A stretch of DNA of 39,759 bases from Methanomassiliicoccales archaeon UBA147 (lineage in GTDB: Archaea > Thermoplasmatota > Thermoplasmata > SG8-5). The position numbers were made by a program, and so were the translations under genes. Location of the stretch: contig DAJR01000035.1 in NCBI GenBank assembly GCA_002496385.1, positions 1 to 39,759 on the forward strand, read 5' to 3'. Shown here one piece after another: positions 16,806 through 25,586 of the stretch (positions are counted from its first letter, which is position 1; each line of letters begins with the position of its first letter). The notes beneath the pieces are model-generated. The model had not been told where the DNA came from. It made no database searches and saw only the letters and a list, made by a program, of their open reading frames with translations.

Positions 16806-17630
16806 ATGGCGCGAAGGAAGAAAGCGGGAGAACTGCGTGACTCCGAGGTGGAGTGCTACTACTGTAACACTATCATACCCGAGGATGCTGTGAGATGCCC
16901 CAACTGCGGGAAACTGTTCTCTGCCGCAAAGAAGATGATGGCCTTCGCTGTGGTGGTGGTAATCGTGCTCGCAGGAATGTCATATTTCGTGTACTCGACA
17001 TATTTCGACACCCATGAAGGTGGGACCAACGACATCTCCCCGGTGGACACAGACGGGGACGGCTACACGGACGCGCAGGAGATTGCATCTGGGACAGATC
17101 CGACGGATTCCGCGGACCACCCGACCAATGTGGCGCCCACCGGCAAGACCATAATATTCGAGCTCAAGGAAACAGAGGCTCCGAACACCTGCGCCAATTT
17201 CAAGAAATACGCGAACGACCAGTATTTTGACGGCCTGATATTCCACAGGGTCATAGACGGTTTCATGATTCAGGGCGGCGGCTTCTACCCAGATCTCACC
17301 CAGAAGACCGCGACATACCCCCCGATAGCCCTGGAGATTAGCCCCCTAAGGCACACAGACGGCGCAGTGGCCATGGCAAGGACCAGCGACCCGAACAGCG
17401 CCACAAGCCAGTTCTATATCTGCGACGGCCCCCAGACCTCCCTTGACGACCAGTACGCCGTGTTCGGATATGTGACCTCGGGAATGGAGCATGTCCGCGC
17501 GATATCGGCAGTCCAGACAGGCAGCGAGTCCGGCATGAGCGACGTCCCGGTGAACGACGTGACTATCCAGAGCGCCAGGCTGAGCACCATAGGCGGCAAG
17601 ACCTATGTCACGCTGATTGTGACATACTGA
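16806..17630 (+). CDS. Membrane-anchored cyclophilin-type peptidyl-prolyl isomerase with N-terminal zinc ribbon
   Basis: The product has 274 residues. Order: zinc ribbon C17-x2-C20...C31-x2-C34, a transmembrane helix (about 44-63), a calcium-binding thrombospondin type 3-like repeat DTDGDGYTDAQE (81-92), then a cyclophilin domain from about 113. Active-site equivalents are present: R138 and F143 in FHRVIDGFMIQGG, and Q202-F203 in ATSQFYI. The topology implied is ribbon inside, isomerase outside, so it probably folds exported proteins. ATG 16806 is chosen: GCTTTAAAAACC at 16774-16785 is a TATA box about 25 bp upstream (leaderless). Confidence 0.88.
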   Translation: MARRKKAGELRDSEVECYYCNTIIPEDAVRCPNCGKLFSAAKKMMAFAVVVVIVLAGMSYFVYSTYFDTHEGGTNDISPVDTDGDGYTDAQEIASGTDPTDSADHPTNVAPTGKTIIFELKETEAPNTCANFKKYANDQYFDGLIFHRVIDGFMIQGGGFYPDLTQKTATYPPIALEISPLRHTDGAVAMARTSDPNSATSQFYICDGPQTSLDDQYAVFGYVTSGMEHVRAISAVQTGSESGMSDVPVNDVTIQSARLSTIGGKTYVTLIVTY

Positions 17631-17660
17631 AGCCGATGTTTTTACTGCTTCACGTAGCTG

Positions 17661-17692
17661 AATGCCAGGCCTTTCAGGGGCTGGTATTTTAG
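17661..17692 (+). terminator. Weak terminator hairpin after the cyclophilin gene
   Basis: TGCCAG...CTGGTA stem with an internal mismatch, followed by TTTTAG, about 30 bp after the stop. Confidence 0.35.
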
Positions 17693-17700
17693 ATGAAGGG

Positions 17701-17943
17701 CAAATGGATGATGTGAAATTTTTTGTAACGGGGGCTAGGGTCTTTGCTTGCAAAATGGTGTAAAGGGTCTAGGGTCTTTGTTTACAATATGGAATAAATG
17801 GGCTTTGTTTGCAAAATGGAATTAAGGGTCTAGGGTGTGCTGGCTGACTTGAACAGCCAGCAGAAAACAAATGTTAACAACCCTAGCCCCTAGTCCCTAG
17901 CCCCTAGACCCCAGATTCACAAAGATAAACAAACCCTTTCAAG
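17701..17943 (+). repeat. Intergenic hairpin/CCCTAG element, copy D
   Basis: A complete copy in the same orientation as copy C, sharing even the left flank (CAAAT..GATGTGAA..TTTTGTA). Three tandem left units lie at 17730-17838. The hairpin (GCTGGCTG / CAGCCAGC, 17839-17861) has lost one pair. The CCCTAG tract at 17881-17912 gives five G runs on the minus strand. The tail TTCACAAAGATAAACAAACC matches copy A. It fills most of the 320 bp between the convergent cyclophilin and zinc-ribbon genes. Confidence 0.88.
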
Positions 17944-17953
17944 GGCAGGTAGT

Positions 17954-18382
17954 TTACTCTTCAGAATCATTCTTGGCAATGGCCATCCTTACAGCCTTTT
18001 TCGCCATCGCCGTGCTCGCCACGACCACGAACACGGACCCGGCAACCACGAGTGCTATGCCGAACCAGACGAAGAACGAATCCCCCGTGACCTCCATGAA
18101 TCTCGGGACGAATGCGCTGATGGCTCCCAGGACCATCATGGCGTATCCGAAGAAGTACAGCCCGCTGCGCTTCACCTCCAGGGTCTCGCACTCGCCGTTG
18201 CAGTAGATGCACCTGTCCCCTTCCAGGCGGCTCTTGATGTAAGCCTTACGGCACTTCGGGCAGAACTTGTATCTCACGGACCGCCATCCTCCACGTTCGA
18301 TAAATCGCTTTGCATCCTTCTGGGGCTTCGTGGGAATGCCCTCAAAATCATTTAATACCCTTTGGACGCTATTATTCCGCAA
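17954..18382 (-). CDS. Small zinc-ribbon membrane protein
   Basis: The product has 142 residues. A zinc ribbon (C-P-K-C then C-I-Y-C, about residues 41-61) is followed by two transmembrane helices (about 72-92 and 100-125) and a short charged tail. The start is uncertain: TTG 18382 is the only plausible codon near the expected position and its predicted TATA (GGGTATTAAATG, minus strand) lies inside the frame, so the true start may be lower. It is divergent from the NfeD-SPFH operon with overlapping promoter space, so the two may be co-regulated. The function is unknown. Confidence 0.6.
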   Translation of the reverse strand: MRNNSVQRVLNDFEGIPTKPQKDAKRFIERGGWRSVRYKFCPKCRKAYIKSRLEGDRCIYCNGECETLEVKRSGLYFFGYAMMVLGAISAFVPRFMEVTGDSFFVWFGIALVVAGSVFVVVASTAMAKKAVRMAIAKNDSEE

Positions 18383-18396
18383 ACAGAGGTGGAGAA

Positions 18397-18861
18397 ATGG
18401 AATTCAACGAAAGCACGATAGGGCTGATACTGATAGTGGCGGGCATACTGATGCTTCTCATCGAGGCTTCATCGCCCGGGTTCTTCATAGCCATACCCGC
18501 GACCGTGATACTGTGCCTCGGGCTGATAGGCGTGCTGGCTCCTGACCTTTTCTTCACATGGGTGAGCCCGGTGGTCGCCCTTGCGATATCCATACCCATC
18601 ACCCTGGTTGCCATAAAACTCTACCAGAGGCTCGCGCCGCCGGAACCTCCCACCACGACCGTGGGGACCTCTCTCATAGGCAAGCACGGCACTGTCACCG
18701 TGGCCATCGAGCCGAAGCAGATAACCGGAAAGGTGCAGGTCGACAATCAGACCTGGAGCGCCACATCGGGCACCGAGATACCGGTCGGCACCGACATAGT
18801 CATAGTGGAGAGCCGTGGCGTGCATGTGGTCGTAGAACCGACAGAGCAAAGGAGGAACTGA
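18397..18861 (+). CDS. NfeD-like membrane protein (partner of slipin)
   Basis: The product has 154 residues: four hydrophobic segments in the first ~80 residues (GLILIVAGILMLLIEASSPG is the NfeD hallmark start), then an OB-fold domain (SLIGKHGTVTVAIEP ... VPTDIVIVESRG-type end). ATG 18397 follows GAGGTGGAG. It is separated by 1 bp from the SPFH gene, with which it forms the classic NfeD1b-slipin pair, distinct from the NfeD-flotillin pair at 9429-11413. Confidence 0.85.
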   Translation: MEFNESTIGLILIVAGILMLLIEASSPGFFIAIPATVILCLGLIGVLAPDLFFTWVSPVVALAISIPITLVAIKLYQRLAPPEPPTTTVGTSLIGKHGTVTVAIEPKQITGKVQVDNQTWSATSGTEIPVGTDIVIVESRGVHVVVEPTEQRRN

Positions 18862-18862
18862 G

Positions 18863-20083
18863 ATGTCTATCGAACTGATAATCGGGCTTGTGTTATTGAT
18901 CATATTCGCGGTCATCTTCATACTGATGACCAGCGTCCGCATCATTCAGCCTTACGAACAGGGGCTGCTGATAGTGCTGGGCAACTTCAGGCGCGTCCTG
19001 AACCCCGGCTTCAACATGGTGCCGCCGCTAATCTCGCAGGTGGTCAAACTCGACCTGAGGACGCAGGTGATGGACGTCCCCAGGCAGGAAGTGATAACCA
19101 AGGACAACTCACCCACGAACGTGGATGCGATAATCTACATCAAGGTGATAGACCCGAAGAAGGCGTTCTTCGAGGTGGACAACTACCGCAGGGCGACCAT
19201 CTACCTGGGGCAGACCACGCTCAGGTCCATAATCGGAAACATGGAGCTGGACGAGATTCTGTACAGCAGGGAGAGGATAAACGACGCGCTGCGGGACATC
19301 CTGGACAAGGCCACAGACCAGTGGGGCGTCCGGGTTGAGGCCGTGGAGATAAGGGAAGTGGACCCCACCGGCCCTGTCAAATCCGCGATGGTGGAGCAAA
19401 CCTCGTCCGAGAGGCGCAGAAGGGCTGCCATCCTCACCGCGGACGGCGAGAAGCGCTCGTCAATCCTGGTGGCGGAGGGCAACAAGAGGGCCCGCATCCT
19501 CCAGGCAGAGGGTATGCGCCAGTCCAAGATACTCGAGGCGGAAGGCCAGAGGATGGCCGTGATACTCGAAGGCCAGGGTGAGGCGCAGCGCCTGAGGATA
19601 CTGTCACTGGGCGCGCTCACGCTGGACCATAAGGCCATGACGGTGCTGTCTCTTGAAGCAATCGAGAAGATGGCCAACGGCCAGGCGACCAAGATAATCT
19701 TCCCGTTCGAGATAACCAAGCTTGTCGAAGGGGCAGCAGAGTACCTGGGCGTCAGCCGCAAGGAGAAGGAATACACAGCAACTTCCGCGGCCGACCTGGA
19801 GAAGCTCATCGGCAGGCCCGAGGACATACTCGGCGACATACCGGACAACTCGGCCATACGCGAGAAGATCCAGAGCATCGAGAAGGAGCTGGAGCAGGAG
19901 GCCATCGCCACCGAGCAGATAGCGGAGAACCTGCACAAGGGCAAGGACCAGAAGTTCCACGAAATTGCCAAGATGCCGGAGTACGAGGAGTCTGTGAAAG
20001 CGGCCCCCAGAAAAGCCGTCGAAACATCCCCCGAGGAGAAGAAGCGGCAGCAGAAGCCCCAGCCAGCCTCTAACGTGCGCTGA
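18863..20083 (+). CDS. Stomatin/slipin-like SPFH-domain protein
   Basis: The product has 406 residues. An N-terminal transmembrane helix (about 5-25) is followed by a stomatin-type SPFH domain (RIIQPYEQGLLIVLGNFRR, QVMDVPRQEVITKDNSPTNV, GVRVEAVEIREVD), an Ala/Glu coiled coil (ILTADGEKRSSILVAEGNK) and a charged, proline-rich tail longer than usual. Prokaryotic slipins oligomerise at the membrane and are often controlled by NfeD-linked proteases. No protease gene is next to this pair. Confidence 0.9.
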   Translation: MSIELIIGLVLLIIFAVIFILMTSVRIIQPYEQGLLIVLGNFRRVLNPGFNMVPPLISQVVKLDLRTQVMDVPRQEVITKDNSPTNVDAIIYIKVIDPKKAFFEVDNYRRATIYLGQTTLRSIIGNMELDEILYSRERINDALRDILDKATDQWGVRVEAVEIREVDPTGPVKSAMVEQTSSERRRRAAILTADGEKRSSILVAEGNKRARILQAEGMRQSKILEAEGQRMAVILEGQGEAQRLRILSLGALTLDHKAMTVLSLEAIEKMANGQATKIIFPFEITKLVEGAAEYLGVSRKEKEYTATSAADLEKLIGRPEDILGDIPDNSAIREKIQSIEKELEQEAIATEQIAENLHKGKDQKFHEIAKMPEYEESVKAAPRKAVETSPEEKKRQQKPQPASNVR

Positions 20084-20203
20084 CGGCGCGGTCTGCCCGG
20101 GCCATCCCCCTGCAGCGGCCAGTTTGGCGGCGCATCCCGGCTCCGTCGGGCACACATCATAAGGTATTTACTCATATTCTCCCATTCCGTGGCGGAGCGG
20201 AAC

Positions 20204-23101
20204 ATGTCACAGATGGTCGGAAGAGGGAACGAGCTGAAGGCGCTTGAAAGCGCCCTCGCGGAAGCGGCCGAGGGCAAGGGCAGCACCGTTCTGATATCGG
20301 GAGAGGCGGGCCTCGGCAAGACCACGCTGGTCCGGGAATTCATCCTGAAGGCAGCGGGCGCTACCCTGCTCATGGGAAGCGCGCCGGCCGACGCGGTCCA
20401 ACCCTTTCACATTTTCAACAAAGCGCTGGCCGGAGCTGCCAAGAAGCCGATATTCGAGGATCATGAATACCGAACATTCACCGAACTGTTCGTGATCGAC
20501 CGCTCAGGGATTCTTTTGGCCAAGGCGGCACCCGAGCAGGAGGGCCTGGATGCGGACATCTTTGCGGGGATGTTCTCCGCGGTGCAGGATTTCGTGAGGG
20601 ATTCGTTCGACAGGGGCGGAGGGCAGAAAGGCGCCCTGGGCAGGCTGGAATACGGGAACATGAAATTGCTGGTCGAGCACGGGCAGAAAGTGTTCCTGGT
20701 CGCAGTGTTTGACGGGGCTGAGCACCCCGACATGAGGGTCAGGATGCGCAACAATGTCAGGGACATCGAGGATAAATTCGGCAGCATGCTGGACGGGTGG
20801 TCCGGAAACACCAGGGAACTGCGGGGCATCCAGATGGAGCTGGAGACACTTGCGCTCTCAAGATTCCTGGTGAGGAAGAGCCTGGAGGGGGTGAGCCTCA
20901 GCCAGGAAAGGACCAGGATTGCCGACGAGGCCCTTGGCATGATCGAGGGGATGGCCGAAAACCGAGCGGTCCTGATTCTTCTCGAGGACATCCACTGGGC
21001 GGACGAATCCTCGATATTTGTGCTGAACTACCTGGCCAGGAACATCCGCAAAGACCGCATCATGATGGTCGGCACACTGAGGCCGGGCGAAGGTAAGGTG
21101 GCCATGGACGGGCTGGCGCAGGCAATAGGCGACAGTGCGATTTCAGTCATGAACCTGGGCGGGCTCAACGCCGATTCGACCGCCTCCCTGGTCGAGGGCC
21201 TCTACCCGAACCACAGGTTCCCCGGGCAATTCATAAGAAAGATGATCGCCCAGTGCGAGGGCAATCCGTTCTTTGCGACCGAGCTGCTCAGGGAGCTTGA
21301 GGCATCTGGCTCCATCGTCCGGAGCGAAGGTGTGTATGTGCTCGAGGAGCAAGGCCTCGCCCTGCCCAGCTCGATCGAGGAAGTGGTCCACAAAAGGATA
21401 GAGAACCTTGACTCGGACACCCTTGCCGTGGTGGAGTTCGCGTCCTGCATCGGCCGGGAATTCGACAGGAACATATTGACGAGGCTCAGGCCGTCCGAGG
21501 GGGTCGATGAAGCGTTGGGAACCCTGGCAGAATCAGGCATCATCGTGAATGCCGGAGGTGCGGGCCAATTCAGCCACGCGATGTTCCAGAGCGTCATCTA
21601 CAAAGGCCTTTCCGGGCGGTGGAAATCCCATTACCACAAAAGCATCGGCGAGCACTATGAAGAAACTTTCAGGAACAGCCCGGACGCAGTGATCTACGAG
21701 CTTGCCAGGCATTTTTCAATGACATCGGAGCATCAGAAAACGTTCGAGTACTGCAGGAAGGCCGGAGAGAAGGCGGAAGGTTCCTACTCCCCTGACCTGG
21801 CCGCGGAATATTATCAGAAGTCCATCGCTGTGATACCCAAGCTGAAGATGGGCACGGCTGCCGCATCCGAACGGGTCGAGCTGCTGGAGCGGATAGGCGA
21901 GATTCAGAGTTTGCGCGGCATGTTCGAGGACTCTCTCGACCACTTCGAAAAGGCCATCGGGGAAGCGCCCGACCCCGTGACAAAAGCCAAATTGCACCGC
22001 AAGAGGGCCAACGTGTTGACCTGGCATGGCAAATTCGATGTCGCCCTGAAAGAACTTGACACAGCGGAATCCCTGCTGGAAGGCCGGGAGCATGACGAGC
22101 GCGGCTTCCTCCTGATTGCCAGGTCATTCATCAATCTCAACACCGGGAAGTTCGATGACACCCTGAAGCTCTCCCGGGAAGGAATAAAGGTCCTGGAAGG
22201 CACCGCGGATCCCGAGGCCAAGAAGGTCGCCGGCCGGGCCTGGAAGATAATGGGCGCCTGCAACATGCTGATGGGCAATCATGCCGAAGCCCTCAGGTGC
22301 CATGGCATGGGCAGGAAGATAGGGGAGGAGCTGAACGATATCTACGGCCTGGGCGCGGCATACAACAACATAGGCAATGTCTATCTGAACATGGGCGATT
22401 TCGCGAAAGCCCTGGAACATTACAACATCACGATGGAGCTGATGGGGAAGGCGAAAGACCTTCAGGGCATGTCCTACGTGCTCAACAACATAGGCATCAT
22501 CCACAAGAACCGGGGGGATTTCGGCAAGGCCCTCGAGAACTACCGCGAATGCGTCAGGGTCCTTGAGAAGATTGGCGATCCGAGCGGTGTGGCTTCCGCG
22601 CTGAACAACATCGGGAACCTGCAGGGCGAGCAGGAGGAATTCCCTGCGGCGATAGCGTCCTACGAGAAGGCACTGGAGATCGCCGGGAGGATAGGCGACA
22701 AGCAGCAGGTTCTGTCCAACCTCTGCGCCCTCGTGCCGTCGCTGGTCGGCATCGGGGATGTGGAGAGAGCCGAGAAGGAGTGCCTGCGCGCCATGGGCAT
22801 GGCAAAGGAGATTGGCTCGAAGCAGTTGGAGCTGATGTCGCTCCGAAACATGGGCATGGTAGAGGCCCTGAAAGGCAATTACGCGGCCGCCGAGACGCAT
22901 TTCTGCGAGTCGGAGAAAGGGTTCGGCGCCCTGAGCATGAACACAGAGATTGCCAAGACATTCCTGGAGCACGGAGCCATGCTGTTGAAATCCGGCCGGA
23001 AGCAGGAGGGCCGCAAGATGCTTGAGGAAGCATCCGGAATATTCAGGAAGGCCGGTTCGGATTGGTTCGCCGGGAGATGCGAGAAGCTGCTCGCCGAATG
23101 A
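20204..23101 (+). CDS. AAA ATPase with inserted sensor-like domain and TPR array
   Basis: The product has 965 residues. A STAND/AAA_16-like NTPase starts with Walker A GEAGLGKTT (33-41), but Walker B (LILLEDIHWADE) comes only near residue 247. Between them, about 85-200, sits an extra domain (FVIDRSGILLAKA ... AGMFSAVQDFVRDSF ... LVEHGQKVFLVAVFDG) resembling roadblock/longin-like sensor domains of archaeal kinases and ATPases. The second half is a winged-helix-like linker and at least eight TPRs (AAYNNIGNVYLNMGDFAKAL and variants). It looks like a signal-integrating scaffold. ATG 20204 has GGAG 7 nt upstream; GTG 20189 is an alternative. It ends 7 bp from the convergent regulator gene. Confidence 0.82.
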   Translation: MSQMVGRGNELKALESALAEAAEGKGSTVLISGEAGLGKTTLVREFILKAAGATLLMGSAPADAVQPFHIFNKALAGAAKKPIFEDHEYRTFTELFVIDRSGILLAKAAPEQEGLDADIFAGMFSAVQDFVRDSFDRGGGQKGALGRLEYGNMKLLVEHGQKVFLVAVFDGAEHPDMRVRMRNNVRDIEDKFGSMLDGWSGNTRELRGIQMELETLALSRFLVRKSLEGVSLSQERTRIADEALGMIEGMAENRAVLILLEDIHWADESSIFVLNYLARNIRKDRIMMVGTLRPGEGKVAMDGLAQAIGDSAISVMNLGGLNADSTASLVEGLYPNHRFPGQFIRKMIAQCEGNPFFATELLRELEASGSIVRSEGVYVLEEQGLALPSSIEEVVHKRIENLDSDTLAVVEFASCIGREFDRNILTRLRPSEGVDEALGTLAESGIIVNAGGAGQFSHAMFQSVIYKGLSGRWKSHYHKSIGEHYEETFRNSPDAVIYELARHFSMTSEHQKTFEYCRKAGEKAEGSYSPDLAAEYYQKSIAVIPKLKMGTAAASERVELLERIGEIQSLRGMFEDSLDHFEKAIGEAPDPVTKAKLHRKRANVLTWHGKFDVALKELDTAESLLEGREHDERGFLLIARSFINLNTGKFDDTLKLSREGIKVLEGTADPEAKKVAGRAWKIMGACNMLMGNHAEALRCHGMGRKIGEELNDIYGLGAAYNNIGNVYLNMGDFAKALEHYNITMELMGKAKDLQGMSYVLNNIGIIHKNRGDFGKALENYRECVRVLEKIGDPSGVASALNNIGNLQGEQEEFPAAIASYEKALEIAGRIGDKQQVLSNLCALVPSLVGIGDVERAEKECLRAMGMAKEIGSKQLELMSLRNMGMVEALKGNYAAAETHFCESEKGFGALSMNTEIAKTFLEHGAMLLKSGRKQEGRKMLEEASGIFRKAGSDWFAGRCEKLLAE

Positions 23102-23108
23102 ATACCGT

Positions 23109-24200
23109 TCACCAGTTTTCCTGCCTCGGGGTTTCGATTTTCACGCCCAGCACCTTGCCCACTATCGGCCCGTACACATGCTCTTTGAGCATCTTCATCT
23201 CGGCCAGCGAGAACATCATCCTCTTGGGTTCTCCGACGAATATGTCGTCATGCTTGTATATCTCGGAGAATGAGTTCATGCACCTGCGGTATGTCTCGAA
23301 ATCCTCGTAGGCCGTGATGGCCGCGACATCGTCGCCGCCGATTGCCATGAATATGGGCGGCTTGATGCCAGCAAGAAGGTTAAGAATCTCCGTCCGCTGC
23401 TTCTCGGGCAGGTGCAGGTTCAGCTTGGCATGGTCGAACACCAGCATCTTGAACCCCAGCTTGCCCAGGTCCGGCATGATGGCGCTCTTGAGCATCTTTG
23501 CGCTTTCGTATTTATTCCTGAGCTTCGTGACAGTGCGCTGGGAGACAGATATCTCCTTCGAAAGCTCGGTGTCTGTCATCTCGGGATGATTTATCAGCCC
23601 GTGGTAAACCCGCTTCCCCACATTGGTCATGCTCGCCGCATCGACCGGTTCAAGGTACCCGGGCATGGAAGCCAGGCCCCAGGGTTCTCCCAGGCGGCTG
23701 AAGCTCTGCCTCAGCAAAGGCTCGAAGTCGAAGAACAGCGGCACCTTCGAGATCTCGAATGGGAATGTCAAAAATATTACCCCGCGATCATCCAGGAATC
23801 CCTGGGCCGTGTAAAGTTCCTTGATTTCCGCTATATTGCGCCGGGCGTCGGTGAGATTGTGGGCCAGCTGGAGAGAGACCGCCTGGGTGTACTCGCTGCC
23901 CGCCCAGAACACTTCCTTGTGGTCGCGGACCAGCTTGTTGCCTGTGATCAACCGAATTTCGAGCGGGATCGTGGCCTTGTAGTTGAAATACGTGACTGCC
24001 AGCAGTTCGCTTCCCATGCTCTGCAGGTGCGGGATGCGCACCCTCTTGCAGAAGCCGCGTTCGTGGAGCCGCCGCCTGATGGCTGTGACGGTCGAGAGGT
24101 TCAGGTCGGTATCCGCGGCGAGCTCCCGGTCCGTGTGATCCGGGTTCCGGACCATGCAGTAGAGGACCAGTTTTTCCCGCTCCGAGAGAGGTTTTTCCAT
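23109..24200 (-). CDS. Internally duplicated HTH transcriptional regulator
   Basis: A 363-residue protein built as two similar halves. Each has a winged HTH (LSEREKLVLYCMVRNPDHTDRELA at the start, GKRVYHGLINHPEMTDTELS near 195) followed by an alpha/beta sensor-like segment of about 110 residues. The HTHs look Lrp/MarR-like. A duplicated Lrp-like layout lets one chain act like a dimer. Likely a local transcription regulator; target and ligand are unknown. The 3' end is 7 bp from the convergent AAA-TPR gene, so the two messages probably overlap as antisense. Confidence 0.7.
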   Translation of the reverse strand: MEKPLSEREKLVLYCMVRNPDHTDRELAADTDLNLSTVTAIRRRLHERGFCKRVRIPHLQSMGSELLAVTYFNYKATIPLEIRLITGNKLVRDHKEVFWAGSEYTQAVSLQLAHNLTDARRNIAEIKELYTAQGFLDDRGVIFLTFPFEISKVPLFFDFEPLLRQSFSRLGEPWGLASMPGYLEPVDAASMTNVGKRVYHGLINHPEMTDTELSKEISVSQRTVTKLRNKYESAKMLKSAIMPDLGKLGFKMLVFDHAKLNLHLPEKQRTEILNLLAGIKPPIFMAIGGDDVAAITAYEDFETYRRCMNSFSEIYKHDDIFVGEPKRMMFSLAEMKMLKEHVYGPIVGKVLGVKIETPRQENW

Positions 24201-24318
24201 CGACGGGTGATAACTTTTCGCAGATAAAAGGCTTCCGATTTATTAAAACCGGAATTGTATCGTTATAAATGTTCAGTTTTTCATAAATATCATGTTATGT
24301 TTTTGTTAATTCAATAAC

Positions 24319-24329
24319 CTTTATATATT
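24319..24329 (+). promoter_or_regulatory. TATA box of the 24388 secreted-protein gene
   Basis: CTTTATATATT predicts a start near 24350, giving a ~35-nt leader that holds a small hairpin (CCGG..CCGG, 24357-24371) and a purine-rich stretch before ATG 24388. Confidence 0.5.
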
Positions 24330-24387
24330 GCATTCACTAATCAGGTTGTATGCTTCCGGCGATGTGCCGGGACGGGAAGTGAAGAAC

Positions 24388-25458
24388 ATGAAAACAGCAA
24401 CAATATTTGCGCTCGCAATGTTGATGACGGCAACTCTGCTGACTGGCATGACAAACGCCAACTCGATGGCGGACGTCACAACAGACAAGAAGGAATATTA
24501 TCCGGGAGAACAGGTCGCAATCACGATAACGAACAACTGCCGCGGAGACCTTCTTCTGAACGGCTACATAATCGAGGACGAGAAGGGCGAATATGTGTAC
24601 TCACCTCCGATACTGGCCTTCCCGACGATCTTGGGATCCGGCGAGACTTACTCTTACTTCTGGAAACAGACTGTCTATGACGGCACAGAGGCCGCCCCGG
24701 GCCTGTACACCGTGAAGATAGACCAGGACAGCGTCCAGATAACCATTCTGGATCCCGAGCTGCCCAAAGTCGACATAGTCACGGACCAGGCGAAATACAT
24801 CTCCGGAGAAAGCGTCTCCGTGATCATAACCAACATCGGCCAGGTTGACATTTACAGCGTCAGCTACTGGATAGAGGACGCAAAGGGCACTGTCATCTAC
24901 ACCCCGAGGGTCGCGTTCTACTCGCTCCCGATAGCGCCGGGCGAGTCTGCCGAGTACCTCTGGAACCAGATTGACGACAGCGGAAACCCGGTCGCACCGG
25001 ACACATACGCGGTCTGCTCATACCAGGACAGGACCGAGATATCCATATTCCAGGGGCCCGTGATCGAGCTGGCCGTTGAGAAGACTGTGTTCGAGCTCGG
25101 AGAGACTGTACTGGCGACGTTGACCAACACCGGCGACATGCCCTTAGTCGTGTCCAACGCATTCACAGTAAAGGCCCACAACGGGAAGATTGTCTACACT
25201 TCCAATGTTCTTGCCTTCCTCAGGCCCCTGTACCCGGGAACCAGCATCGAGTGCGCCTGGGACCAGATCGACGACGAGGGGAACATGGTCGACCCTGGCA
25301 CCTACACGATCATAACCGAGCAGGGCGAAGTCACGATCGAGATCGACGAGACCCAGGACATGCTGTCCCCCGAGATGCACTCGGACATAAGGGTGGATGT
25401 GCACGTCCAGCCATCGCCGATAGTCCCGAAGCCGCACCAGCCAAGGATTCGCGCTTAA
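24388..25458 (+). CDS. Secreted protein with three BsuPI-like domains
   Basis: The product has 356 residues. A signal peptide (MKTATIFALAMLMTATLLTG, cleavage near ANS) is followed by three ~100-residue beta domains. Each opens with V-T/E-x-D/K-K-x-x-Y/F-x-x-G-E and closes with W-x-Q-x-D-D-x-G-N-x-V-x-P-G/D-T-Y, the pattern of the BsuPI/intracellular proteinase inhibitor fold. There is no anchor. ATG 24388 (MKTATIF) is preferred; a TATA box at 24319 and a leader hairpin precede it. A one-domain relative lies at 26127, across the tRNA-Lys gene. Inhibitor or adhesion function is not established. Confidence 0.75.
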   Translation: MKTATIFALAMLMTATLLTGMTNANSMADVTTDKKEYYPGEQVAITITNNCRGDLLLNGYIIEDEKGEYVYSPPILAFPTILGSGETYSYFWKQTVYDGTEAAPGLYTVKIDQDSVQITILDPELPKVDIVTDQAKYISGESVSVIITNIGQVDIYSVSYWIEDAKGTVIYTPRVAFYSLPIAPGESAEYLWNQIDDSGNPVAPDTYAVCSYQDRTEISIFQGPVIELAVEKTVFELGETVLATLTNTGDMPLVVSNAFTVKAHNGKIVYTSNVLAFLRPLYPGTSIECAWDQIDDEGNMVDPGTYTIITEQGEVTIEIDETQDMLSPEMHSDIRVDVHVQPSPIVPKPHQPRIRA

Positions 25459-25471
25459 ACCTCTTTTTCCA

Positions 25472-25508
25472 GGGGGTTCGGTCGCCCATCGGACCCCCGC
25501 TTTTTACT
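25472..25508 (+). terminator. Terminator of the three-BsuPI-domain gene
   Basis: GGGGGTTCG ... CGGACCCCC stem with a short loop, followed by GCTTTTTACTTTTTT. Confidence 0.65.
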
Positions 25509-25586
25509 TTTTTGCAGCCAAAGATTTTTAATGGACATCGTTTTGTGGTGGGTTACCCAATGTGAGAATAGGTCTGTACGACCGGG

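Noticed and set aside
1..17943. CRISPR array reading of the repeated intergenic elements
   Set aside because: Units are not regularly spaced, have no unique spacers of constant length, and no cas genes are present.
23412..24227. 271-codon plus-strand frame opposite the HTH regulator
   Set aside because: The regulator reading gives two clear HTH motifs; the opposite frame shows none.
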